A program made the position numbers and the translations under genes. DNA of 20,886 nt from Chitinophaga pinensis. Lineage in GTDB: Bacteria; Bacteroidota; Bacteroidia; M30B66. Location of the stretch: assembly GCA_943333015.1 (NCBI GenBank), contig CALQRR010000001.1:1-20886 (forward strand), written 5' to 3'. This document shows positions 1 through 7,034 of the stretch, piece after piece. The number at the start of each line of letters is the position of its first letter. The first letter of the stretch is position 1. The notes beneath the pieces are model-generated. The model was not told the origin of the DNA. It did not search any database and saw only the letters and a program-made list of their open reading frames with translations.

Positions 1-211
1 AAGGGAGCAAAGTCGAATTGACTATGACCTGAAGATAATGCTGATGAAAAAAATCAAAAACAACCTGACTAAATACAATAAGGCCCACCATAGCCAAAAT
101 CAAAACGTGCAACTGATTGCTTTTGGAAACAATCAGATGATTCGATTCATCGGAAGTTTGGTGGATATTCTTTAAGGCGACAAAGGCTCCTTTCAGGTTT
201 TGAGTTTTCAT
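1..211 (-). CDS. Unidentified membrane protein, N-terminal part only
   Basis: An open frame begins with ATG at 211 and runs off the left edge without a stop (70 codons). The visible protein starts MKTQNLKGAF, has about 33 polar residues, then one strongly hydrophobic stretch near residues 35-53 that reads as a transmembrane helix, then an aromatic and His-rich segment. An A-rich stretch before the ATG and no Shine-Dalgarno sequence fit a Bacteroidota start. The gene lies 126 bp downstream of the sensor kinase on the same strand, so it could be co-transcribed with it or use the weak promoter proposed in the gap. I do not recognise the family. The frame, start and helix are seen directly; that it is a real gene is an inference from its plausible composition and position. 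Confidence 0.55.
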   Translation of the reverse strand, partial: MKTQNLKGAFVALKNIHQTSDESNHLIVSKSNQLHVLILAMVGLIVFSQVVFDFFHQHYLQVIVNSTLLP

Positions 212-284
212 TTTTGCGGAATAGCACTTTCTTAATTTAAACGTAGCGAGGAGAAGCTTGAGATGATCACATGAATACCGAGCG

Positions 285-314
285 CGAAAATAGGTGTTTA
301 TGCTCATGCGAAAG
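285..314 (-). promoter_or_regulatory. Possible promoter for the gene at the left edge
   Basis: On the minus strand TATTTTCG (292-285) matches TAnnTTTG at 7 of 8 positions, and TTTC (313-310) lies 17 nt upstream, slightly short of the usual 19. The remainder of 212-337 shows no gene and no clear terminator hairpin behind the kinase stop. Weak call. Confidence 0.25.
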
Positions 315-337
315 ATGCATCCATCTTAGATTACAAA

Positions 338-3300
338 TCAGACCAGCCATCTCTTAAGCATACCAAACAAATCGGCTTCAGTAAATGGTTTTCCGAGATG
401 CGCATTCATTCCCGATTCTAAACATTTTTCAATGTCTTCTTTATACACATTGGCCGTCAAGCCTATAATCGGAAGGTTCATCCCCATCGCTCTGATTGCC
501 GCGGTGCTTTCATACCCATTCATCACCGGCATTTGAACATCCATGAGAATCAAATCAAAATCAACCTCTTTTATCTTCATTACTCCCTGCTCGCCATCAT
601 CTGCCGTCGAAACTTCGATACCAAAATTCTCCAGAATGGTCATTGCTAAAAGCTGGTTGATTTTGTTATCCTCCACTAACAGGATTTTGTATTTCTCAGT
701 AAAGCGGAAGTTCTGCACCAACGGCGGAGTGTTGGTTTGGGAGTTTGTTACATCCGGTTTTTCGGCCTTCACACGGAACCGGAACCGGAATGTAGCTCCG
801 GGCGTTTCTGTCGCAAAAGGTTTATTGGGCGTTGGACTGATCAGTTCAATTGAACCTTTCATCAATCGAAGCAACTGTTTTACAATGGATAATCCGAGGC
901 CACTCCCACCATATTTTCGGGTGAATGAACCATCGGCCTGGGTGAAACTTTCAAAAATGAGGTTTTGTTTTTCTTTCGGAACACCAATGCCAGTATCGGT
1001 TACTTCTCCGGAGATATAAAAATAATCTTCGCTACCGCGCGGATCTGTTTCGGCCTCAAAACTGATGGAAAGGCCACCTGATTCGGTAAACTTTAACGAA
1101 TTCGAAACCAGATTGATAACCAGTTGCTTGATACGCGTCGGATCTCCCAGAATATTTTCAGGGATGCGGGTATCAAAACTCATCATAAACTGGAGCCCTT
1201 TTTCATTGGCTCTGTATTGATAGGGGATAAGCGTTTGCTTGATGGTTTCAATAAAATTGAACCGGATGTTTTCAATGGAAAGTTTTCCTTGTTCAATTTT
1301 GTTGAGATCGAGGATGTCGCTTAACAAATTCAACAACGTATCTCCCGATGAGCGAATCAGTTCGAGGTATTTGGTGTCGTCCTCATTTTTATTATTTCGG
1401 ATGAGTAGATCGGTAAAACCTAAAATGCCATTTAACGGCGTCCGAATTTCATGACTCATGTTGGCTAAGAAGCCCGATTTCGATCGACTGGCCTTCTCTG
1501 CGGCCTCTTTGGCAGCCTGGGCTTCTTCCGTTGCCCGTTCCAGTTCTGCGGTTCGTTGTCTTACTTTTTCTTCCAGTAACAAATTGCGGTTGTTGATGCT
1601 GCGGGTTCGGTATCGGAAGCCGAAATAGAGAATCGAAATTCCAAGCAAACCCATAAGCAGTAAAAACCACCAGGTTTTCCAAAATGGACGTTCAATAATC
1701 AGCGTAACCAGCGTGCCTTTTTCATTCCACAGTCCATCGCTGTTCGAACTTTTTACATGAAAAAAGTATTCGCCCGGTCCGAGATTCGAATAGGATGCAA
1801 AGCGACGTGAGCCACAGTATATCCAGTCTTCATCAAATCCATCCAGCTTATATGCAAACTGATTTTTATCACTCAGGGCATAGCTCAGAGAGGAAAATTC
1901 AAAGGTGAAGAAATTCTGATTGTAGGAAAGCAGAACCTGATCACTGCTGAGGATAAACGGTTTGTTGAGTACTTTAAATCCGGTTATGACCGTTGGCGGG
2001 ATATAATTGTTCTCCAGAATGCTGTCTGGGTAAAACAAATTAAATCCAGCAATACCACCGAAAACCATCTCGCCGCTTTTGCACCGGATTGCAGCACCGA
2101 TACTGAATTCATTGCTCTGAAGACCATCCAACGCATCGTAATTCCGGAATGTCTTCGATTTCGTGTCAAATTTTACAAGACCAGTATTGGTGCTCATCCA
2201 GAGATTGCCTTTGGTATCTTCCTGAATGCTATAAATCATATCATCGGGCAATCCATTTCTTGCCGAATAATTGAGGAATTTTCCGGTTTTCCGGTCCATT
2301 CTATTCAAGCCTCCTCCAAAAGTGCCCACCCAAAAGAATCCAAACTGATCCTCATGCATCGAGATCACCGAATTGTTTGACAGGCTCAACGAGTCATTCG
2401 GATTATTCTGATACACCCTGAATTTTCCGGTTTCCCGGTCAAACTCACTCAAACCACCTCCAAGCGTCCCTACCCATAATTTCCCAAACCGATCTTCTAC
2501 AATCGAATACACGCTGTTGGTGATCTGATTATCAGAAACGGTTGGGTCGGGCCGGTGTAGCTCAAATATACCCGAGTCCGGATCAAATTGGGCCAGTCCT
2601 TTTCTCAGGCCCACCCATAGCACTCCATTGCGGGCTTCTGTGATCGAATGCACTTCATTGTTTAAGCTATTGGGCTTGAAACGGTTAAAGCGGTAAATTT
2701 TAACTTTCGATGTGGCCGGATCAAATAAATTAAGTCCGTTGGTTGTCCCAATCCAAAAACGTCCCTTTTTATCAATGAGCATTGATTTAATCTCATTGCT
2801 CACCAACTCATCTTTTTCAAAGGCACTGAGCGGAAATGTTTCAAAGCGTCGCGTCGATCGGTCAAACCGGTTCAGTCCATCGCGAGTGCCTATCCAGATC
2901 AACCCGTCTTTGTCTTCTGTAAAGCAATTGATGGCATTACTCGATAAACTCTGCGCCTCGTTCGGGTTTTTTTGGAACTTCCTAAAACGGCCACTCAGCC
3001 TACTATGAATGTTAATGCCTTCGGCCGAAATCACAAAAATAACACCGGCGCGATCACGGTATAAATGATGAACATCGTTGTTGAGCAAACTCATCGGATT
3101 ATCCGGATTGTTTTGCGCTAACTGAATTTCCCCTGATCTCACATGCAGGATATTCACACCTTCCGACGTGGCAATCCAAATATTGCCTCCATCTTCTTCC
3201 GTAAGGTCATTAACGGTATTGCTACTCAGGGTCATGGGGTTGTTTACATCATGCTGATAATTGAGCATTTTGCCATTCCGCCGGTCCAGCTGAATCAATC

Positions 3301-4051
3301 CTCCTCCATACGTACCAAACCAGATACGTCCTTTACTGTCTTCCAGAATACTCGAAACATTGGCCCACTGCTGATCTTCCGCCGTAGGCTCTAAATTTTG
3401 AAATGAAGTGAATCGGGCATTCTCCGGCTCCAGTTTATTGATTCCCCGACGCGTCCCAATCCAAAGATCTCCGTTTCTGTCGCGTGTGATAACATTGATG
3501 TAATTACTCGAGATACTGCTGGCATTGGTCGGAGAATGCTGATATACCGAAAAATCACCGTTCAGTTTATTGAATCGGTTTACGCCTCCACCAAATGTTC
3601 CAATCCATAAATTACCGTTTGGATCTTCCGCTATCGCTCGAACATCATTGTTCGACAAAGTCTTGATGTTTCTCGGATCGTGTTTGTATCGTGTAAAGGA
3701 TAAGTTGACCGGGTCAATGCGCGACATGCCGCCCCAAGTTCCCACCCACAGTACGCCACCCTTGTCCGCATAAATGCAGTTCACATTATTATGACTCAGG
3801 CTGTTGGTATTGTGCGCATCGTGCCGGTATTCACTCACCGAATAGCCATCAAAACGATAGAGACCGTTATTGGTTCCGAACCAGAGATAGCCTTCTTTGT
3901 CCTGCGTGAGACATGTAATATTCCTTTGATAGAGCCATTTCTGGCTGGGTACACGTTCAAATGTAAGCAACTGCGGCTGTGCCTGAAATGCATTCGCAAT
4001 AAGCAGTACAAGTAATAAAAGCAGACGAGGTAAATGAGACAACTTGTTCAT
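338..4051 (-). CDS. Hybrid two-component sensor kinase with double propeller, lacking a DNA-binding domain
   Basis: Membrane sensor kinase of 1237 residues. A signal peptide or N-terminal anchor (1-24) is followed by 14 two-component-propeller repeats marked by LWxGT-like motifs about 47 residues apart (first near 56, last near 663), enough for two seven-bladed propellers. A Y_Y_Y domain (about 700-786), one transmembrane helix (about 793-812) and a coiled coil (about 820-855) come next. HisKA carries His867 in MSHEIRTP. The ATPase domain has an N box at N980/N984, DTGIG at 1019-1023 and GGSGLGL at 1048-1054. A receiver domain (about 1121-1237) has E1127/D1128, phosphoacceptor D1171, T1199 and K1221. 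Classical hybrid two-component systems of this design, often regulators of glycan use, continue into an AraC-type HTH; this one stops after the receiver. Periplasmic sensing and His-to-Asp phosphorelay follow from the family; the ligand and downstream partner are not visible. No glycan-utilisation genes lie beside it. Confidence 0.93.
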   Translation of the reverse strand: MNKLSHLPRLLLLLVLLIANAFQAQPQLLTFERVPSQKWLYQRNITCLTQDKEGYLWFGTNNGLYRFDGYSVSEYRHDAHNTNSLSHNNVNCIYADKGGVLWVGTWGGMSRIDPVNLSFTRYKHDPRNIKTLSNNDVRAIAEDPNGNLWIGTFGGGVNRFNKLNGDFSVYQHSPTNASSISSNYINVITRDRNGDLWIGTRRGINKLEPENARFTSFQNLEPTAEDQQWANVSSILEDSKGRIWFGTYGGGLIQLDRRNGKMLNYQHDVNNPMTLSSNTVNDLTEEDGGNIWIATSEGVNILHVRSGEIQLAQNNPDNPMSLLNNDVHHLYRDRAGVIFVISAEGINIHSRLSGRFRKFQKNPNEAQSLSSNAINCFTEDKDGLIWIGTRDGLNRFDRSTRRFETFPLSAFEKDELVSNEIKSMLIDKKGRFWIGTTNGLNLFDPATSKVKIYRFNRFKPNSLNNEVHSITEARNGVLWVGLRKGLAQFDPDSGIFELHRPDPTVSDNQITNSVYSIVEDRFGKLWVGTLGGGLSEFDRETGKFRVYQNNPNDSLSLSNNSVISMHEDQFGFFWVGTFGGGLNRMDRKTGKFLNYSARNGLPDDMIYSIQEDTKGNLWMSTNTGLVKFDTKSKTFRNYDALDGLQSNEFSIGAAIRCKSGEMVFGGIAGFNLFYPDSILENNYIPPTVITGFKVLNKPFILSSDQVLLSYNQNFFTFEFSSLSYALSDKNQFAYKLDGFDEDWIYCGSRRFASYSNLGPGEYFFHVKSSNSDGLWNEKGTLVTLIIERPFWKTWWFLLLMGLLGISILYFGFRYRTRSINNRNLLLEEKVRQRTAELERATEEAQAAKEAAEKASRSKSGFLANMSHEIRTPLNGILGFTDLLIRNNKNEDDTKYLELIRSSGDTLLNLLSDILDLNKIEQGKLSIENIRFNFIETIKQTLIPYQYRANEKGLQFMMSFDTRIPENILGDPTRIKQLVINLVSNSLKFTESGGLSISFEAETDPRGSEDYFYISGEVTDTGIGVPKEKQNLIFESFTQADGSFTRKYGGSGLGLSIVKQLLRLMKGSIELISPTPNKPFATETPGATFRFRFRVKAEKPDVTNSQTNTPPLVQNFRFTEKYKILLVEDNKINQLLAMTILENFGIEVSTADDGEQGVMKIKEVDFDLILMDVQMPVMNGYESTAAIRAMGMNLPIIGLTANVYKEDIEKCLESGMNAHLGKPFTEADLFGMLKRWLV

Positions 4052-4064
4052 GTTTCAGTAGCTT

Positions 4065-4096
4065 GCAAGATAGAAAGAATGCATTTTCTTAAAAAA
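4065..4096 (-). promoter_or_regulatory. Promoter for the hybrid sensor kinase
   Basis: Minus strand: TATCTTGC (4072-4065) resembles TAnnTTTG, with a T-rich TTTTTT (4096-4091) 18 nt upstream. The start codon at 4051 is 13 nt from the -7 box, giving a very short leader. Called from motif and spacing only. Confidence 0.4.
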
Positions 4097-4156
4097 GCTT
4101 TTTATACCTGTGTACTTACATATAAGTCGGTTGGAAAGCAGGAGGTCGGAAAGAAA

Positions 4157-4186
4157 TTTTCAGCTCGTTTGCAATAAATAAAATTG
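4157..4186 (+). promoter_or_regulatory. Promoter for the small protein at 4221
   Basis: TAAAATTG (4179-4186) matches TAnnTTTG at 7 of 8 positions, with TTTT (4157-4160) 18 nt upstream. It fires away from the divergent kinase promoter in the same 169-bp gap and would leave a leader of about 30 nt. Confidence 0.35.
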
Positions 4187-4220
4187 GCGCACGTTTTTCA
4201 ATCGATCCTTAAAACAGCCT

Positions 4221-4490
4221 ATGCATAAACTTTTTACATCGAACGATATTCTACGTTTTGCCTACAATGAAATGCAACCAGGTGAGGCCGCCGAATTCTA
4301 CGCTGAACTCAGCTACTGTCCTGAAATGGAAGAAGAATTGGAATACATTCAACTGACGAAATCCCTGCTCGATGATTCTGTGGAGCAGCCCTGCAGTGGA
4401 GTCATTCAATCCATTCTTTCTTATTCAGCAGCACTTGAGATTCAAAAAATACCTTCCAGAGGTCTGACCGTGGAAATGGTGTTTAATTAA
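4221..4490 (+). CDS. Small acidic protein of unknown function
   Basis: An 89-residue soluble protein without signal peptide or transmembrane helix. The N-terminal half is acidic and helical (residues about 8-52, rich in E, with a DxxLRFxYxEM-like start), followed by a more variable tail. There are two cysteines, C33 and C58. The layout resembles small Bacteroidota proteins that look like the N-terminal helical part of anti-sigma factors, but there is no zinc-binding HxxxCxxC motif and no sigma factor next door, so no function is assigned. It has its own promoter, and a terminator lies 20 nt after its stop, so it appears to be a single-gene transcript, divergent from the sensor kinase. Confidence 0.75.
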   Translation: MHKLFTSNDILRFAYNEMQPGEAAEFYAELSYCPEMEEELEYIQLTKSLLDDSVEQPCSGVIQSILSYSAALEIQKIPSRGLTVEMVFN

Positions 4491-4509
4491 TATTGGTTTT
4501 GTCATCGAG

Positions 4510-4548
4510 AATCCCGGTTGCTCTGTCAATCGGGATTTTCGTTTTTTT
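4510..4548 (+). terminator. Intrinsic terminator of the small-protein gene
   Basis: An 11-bp stem with one G-T pair (arms 4510-4520 and 4527-4537), a 6-nt loop and a T-rich tail (4536-4548). The T-tract runs straight into the start region of nth. Confidence 0.85.
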
Positions 4549-4549
4549 G
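4542..4549 (+). promoter_or_regulatory. Possible -7 box of the nth-bcp operon inside a terminator T-tract
   Basis: TTTTTTTG matches TAnnTTTG except at the A and ends 4 nt before the nth ATG at 4554, the same spacing as at the rhomboid and TPR genes. A TTG at 4518-4520 lies 21 nt upstream, a little long. The assignment rests mainly on this repeated spacing. Confidence 0.35.
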
Positions 4550-4553
4550 TACC

Positions 4554-5297
4554 ATGACACGTTCCGAACGCTACCGCCATATCATTGATTATTTTACCGA
4601 ACACCGTCCTGTGGCCGAAACAGAATTGGTGTATGGAAATACATACGAATTGCTAGTGGCTGTTATCTTATCTGCCCAGTGCACCGATAAACGCGTCAAC
4701 CTCACTACGCCGGCTTTATTTAAGCGTTTTCCTGATGCGCAATCTTTGGCAGAATCTTCTGTAGATGAGGTGTTTTCTTACATAAGGTCAATTTCCTATC
4801 CCAACAACAAAGCGAAACATCTTGTTGGAATGGCCCGGATGCTTGTGCATGATTTTAACAACGAAGTTCCCTCTGATGTTAATGAACTTGTGAAACTGCC
4901 GGGCGTTGGTAGGAAAACCGCGAATGTCATTGCATCCGTGGTGTTTAATCAGCCGACAATGGCTGTCGATACGCATGTTTTTCGTGTAGCGGCGCGTCTT
5001 GGTATGACCACCGGTGCAAAGAATCCTCTGCAAGCTGAAAAGCAGCTAGTGAGCAACTTGCCCGATGAAATTATACCCATTGCTCACCACTGGCTCATTT
5101 TGCATGGCCGATATGTATGTTTGGCGCGTTCGCCCCGTTGTGGAGAATGTGGTTTAACATCAATCTGTCTGTTTTATCAGAAAAAACTCAAAACAGATGC
5201 ATTAAAACCGCCTACTGCCTCCAAGAAGAAATCCGAACAAAAAGCGAAGAAGCCTGTTTCATCGGCAGCTAAAAAACCAACCTCCTCTAAAAAATGA
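4554..5297 (+). CDS. nth: Endonuclease III, DNA glycosylase/AP lyase
   Basis: Base-excision-repair enzyme that removes oxidised pyrimidines and cleaves the strand at the abasic site. It has 247 residues. The helix-hairpin-helix reads LPGVGRKTA with catalytic Lys121; the catalytic Asp is D139 in VDTHV. A [4Fe-4S] cluster motif C-X6-C-X2-C-X5-C is complete (C189, C196, C199, C205). The E. coli enzyme is about 211 residues; the excess is a C-terminal tail from about 210 with 14 Lys in 38 residues plus Ser, Ala and Pro, presumably disordered and DNA-binding. The frame is open upstream to 4518, but those 12 codons lie in the terminator hairpin, so the start is ATG 4554 (MTRSERYRH). The stop overlaps the bcp start as ATGA, indicating translational coupling. 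Confidence 0.96.
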   Translation: MTRSERYRHIIDYFTEHRPVAETELVYGNTYELLVAVILSAQCTDKRVNLTTPALFKRFPDAQSLAESSVDEVFSYIRSISYPNNKAKHLVGMARMLVHDFNNEVPSDVNELVKLPGVGRKTANVIASVVFNQPTMAVDTHVFRVAARLGMTTGAKNPLQAEKQLVSNLPDEIIPIAHHWLILHGRYVCLARSPRCGECGLTSICLFYQKKLKTDALKPPTASKKKSEQKAKKPVSSAAKKPTSSKK

Positions 5298-5743
5298 CAA
5301 CACTTCAAAAAGGCGATAAAGCACCCGCAATCGAAGGAAATGATCAGAACGGAAATCCCGTTACGCTAGATCAGTATAGCGGAAAGAAGGTCGTTTTGTA
5401 TTTTTACCCGAAAGACGATACTCCCGGTTGTACTGCCGAAGCGTGCAATTTACGCGACAATTACGATGCACTTTTGAAACAGGGTTTTGATGTCATCGGG
5501 GTGAGTCCGGATGCTGGAAAGGCCCATCTTAAATTCATTGAGAAGTACACTCTCCCATTCCGACTCGTAGCCGATACCGATAAGAAAGTAGCCGAAGCTT
5601 ATGGCGTTTGGGGCTTGAAAAAGTTCATGGGCAAAGAATACATGGGCGTGAACCGCACAACGTTTATTATTGATGAAAAAGGATTCATCGAAACGGTGAT
5701 TGAAAAAGTAGACACTAAAAATCACACCTCCCAGATTCTTTAA
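5294..5743 (+). CDS. bcp: Thiol peroxidase of the BCP/PrxQ family
   Basis: Thioredoxin-fold peroxiredoxin that reduces hydrogen peroxide and organic hydroperoxides in the cytoplasm. It has 149 residues, near the usual length. The peroxidatic cysteine is C46 in DDTPGCT and the resolving cysteine C51 five residues later, the layout of E. coli BCP. The conserved YPKDDTPGC segment, a GVSPD segment and a late VNRTTFIID strand are all present. It overlaps nth by 4 bp, so peroxide removal and repair of oxidised bases are made from one message. A weak hairpin at the stop codon may end the operon. Confidence 0.97.
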   Translation: MTTLQKGDKAPAIEGNDQNGNPVTLDQYSGKKVVLYFYPKDDTPGCTAEACNLRDNYDALLKQGFDVIGVSPDAGKAHLKFIEKYTLPFRLVADTDKKVAEAYGVWGLKKFMGKEYMGVNRTTFIIDEKGFIETVIEKVDTKNHTSQIL

Positions 5744-5760
5744 ATACGGGAGGCATCTTT
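5727..5760 (+). terminator. Weak terminator-like hairpin across the bcp stop
   Basis: CCTCCC (5727-5732) and GGGAGG (5748-5753) can form a 6-bp stem with a 15-nt loop that contains the bcp stop codon; CATCTTTCAATTTT follows. The T-tract is interrupted, so function as a terminator is uncertain. Confidence 0.35.
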
Positions 5761-5795
5761 CAATTTTGCAGCAAAACAGAGTCAGTTAGCCTTTT

Positions 5796-5843
5796 TCAAC
5801 ATCTATGCTGATAACATTTCGGCATTTATTTTTCAGATGTTGA
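5796..5843. repeat. 9-bp inverted repeat upstream of recA
   Basis: TCAACATCT (5796-5804) is repeated perfectly in inverted form as AGATGTTGA (5835-5843), separated by 30 bp. A second short pair, ATGC/GCAT (5805-5808 and 5822-5825), nests inside. No T-tract follows, so it does not read as a terminator. The right arm falls about where the -33 element of the recA promoter should be, which suggests an operator pair or a hairpin. Confidence 0.6.
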
Positions 5844-5864
5844 GTTTCGCGTCTGTCTTTTGAC

Positions 5865-5872
5865 GTATTTTG
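5865..5872 (+). promoter_or_regulatory. Probable recA -7 box
   Basis: GTATTTTG (5865-5872) resembles TAnnTTTG with one mismatch, 28 nt before the recA ATG. No properly spaced TTG is evident; TTTC at 5845-5848 is 16 nt upstream. Confidence 0.4.
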
Positions 5873-5900
5873 TGGCAATCAAAACGCTAAATCAACGCTC

Positions 5901-6914
5901 ATGAGCAAAGACATAAATGCAGAGAAGTTAAAAGCACTGCAGGTTATCATTGATAAAATCGATAAAACCTACGGAAAAGGAACCATTATGAAGATGGGCG
6001 ATAGTCCTGTTGAAGCAATGGAAGTGATTCACACCGGATCCATTTCACTCGATCTTGCATTAGGAGTTCAGGGATTTCCTAAAGGACGTATTATTGAGAT
6101 TTACGGTCCTGAATCATCGGGTAAGACAACACTTGCAATCCATGCTATTGCCCAATCACAGAAGGCTGGTGGCATCGCTGCAATCATTGATGCGGAGCAT
6201 GCATTTGACCGATATTACGCCGAAAAACTGGGCGTAGATGTCGAAAATCTGTTGATTTCGCAACCCGATAATGGCGAGCAGGCTCTTGAGATTGCAGACA
6301 ATCTGATTCGTTCAGGTGCCATTGATATTATTGTGATTGACTCCGTTGCTGCATTGACTCCCAAGAGTGAAATCGAAGGAGAAATGGGTGATTCGAAGAT
6401 GGGATTACAGGCCCGACTGATGTCACAGGCGCTACGTAAACTAACCGCGAATATTTCCCGCACAGGCAGTACATGTATCTTTATCAATCAGTTGCGTGAA
6501 AAAATCGGTGTGATGTTCGGAAATCCCGAAACGACCACTGGTGGTAATGCGCTAAAGTTTTACGCTTCTATTCGACTGGATATTCGTCGGATTGGACAAA
6601 TCAAAGACGGAGAAACTGTCATTGGAAACCGTACCCGCGTAAAAGTTGTCAAGAACAAAGTTGCTCCACCATTCCGCACGGCAGAATTCGACATTATATA
6701 TGGGGAAGGAATTTCTCGTGTTGGTGAAATCATCGATCTGGGTGTGGACAACAACATCATCAAAAAGAGCGGATCTTGGTTCAGCTATGAGGATACGAAA
6801 CTTGGTCAGGGACGCGATGCTGTGAAAACATTGTTGGGCGACAATCCTGAATTGATGGAAGAGATTGACGGCCGCATCCGGGAAGCCATTGGCGGTCCGT
6901 TAGCTGTCGCTTAA
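5901..6914 (+). CDS. recA: Recombinase RecA
   Basis: ATP-dependent strand-exchange protein for homologous recombination and damage response. It has 337 residues against 353 in E. coli; the shortfall is in the C-terminal acidic tail. Walker A is GPESSGKT (69-76), the catalytic Glu is E99 in DAEHAF, and Walker B lies at about 143-148 (IIVIDS). The DNA-binding L2 region around 196-215 ([20 protein letters not shown]) is intact. The C-terminal domain continues through SGSWFSYED to the end. The gene stands alone, with its own promoter region carrying an inverted repeat and a strong terminator 27 nt after its stop. No LexA-type box is recognised. Confidence 0.99.
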   Translation: MSKDINAEKLKALQVIIDKIDKTYGKGTIMKMGDSPVEAMEVIHTGSISLDLALGVQGFPKGRIIEIYGPESSGKTTLAIHAIAQSQKAGGIAAIIDAEHAFDRYYAEKLGVDVENLLISQPDNGEQALEIADNLIRSGAIDIIVIDSVAALTPKSEIEGEMGDSKMGLQARLMSQALRKLTANISRTGSTCIFINQLREKIGVMFGNPETTTGGNALKFYASIRLDIRRIGQIKDGETVIGNRTRVKVVKNKVAPPFRTAEFDIIYGEGISRVGEIIDLGVDNNIIKKSGSWFSYEDTKLGQGRDAVKTLLGDNPELMEEIDGRIREAIGGPLAVA

Positions 6915-6941
6915 ATCAACTGTTGCGAATAATTTAAATGG

Positions 6942-6976
6942 AAAGCCTCGGATATGTTCCGGGGCTTTTTGTTTTT
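6942..6976 (+). terminator. recA terminator
   Basis: Stem AGCCTCGG (6944-6951) with CCGGGGCT (6959-6966), one G-T pair, 7-nt loop, extended by two A-T pairs, then TTTTTGTTTTTG. Strong intrinsic terminator. Confidence 0.9.
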
Positions 6977-7022
6977 GCGAGGCAATGCCGAAAATGTTCC
7001 CACACCGATACGCATCTTTCTG

Positions 7023-7030
7023 TTTCTTTG
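7023..7030 (+). promoter_or_regulatory. -7 box of the TPR lipoprotein gene
   Basis: TTTCTTTG matches TAnnTTTG at all but the A, and ends 4 nt before the ATG at 7035. The transcript would be leaderless or nearly so. No well-placed -33 box is seen. Confidence 0.45.
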
Positions 7031-7034
7031 CGGT

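Noticed and set aside
543..1019. A 158-codon plus-strand open frame opposite the kinase domain
   Set aside because: It is the reverse complement of conserved HisKA/ATPase/receiver coding sequence, has no promoter or recognisable domain, and similar shadow frames occur all along this long gene.
4518..4553. Upstream start for nth
   Set aside because: The extra 12 codons are the terminator hairpin and T-tract; homologues begin near the ATG at 4554.
5744..5900. LexA (SOS) box before recA
   Set aside because: No CTG-N10-CAG or GAAC-N4-GTTC type site was found; only the unrelated 9-bp inverted repeat is present.
6954..7034. Upstream start for the TPR lipoprotein
   Set aside because: It would begin inside the recA terminator and hide the signal peptide; ATG 7035 gives a proper lipoprotein start.
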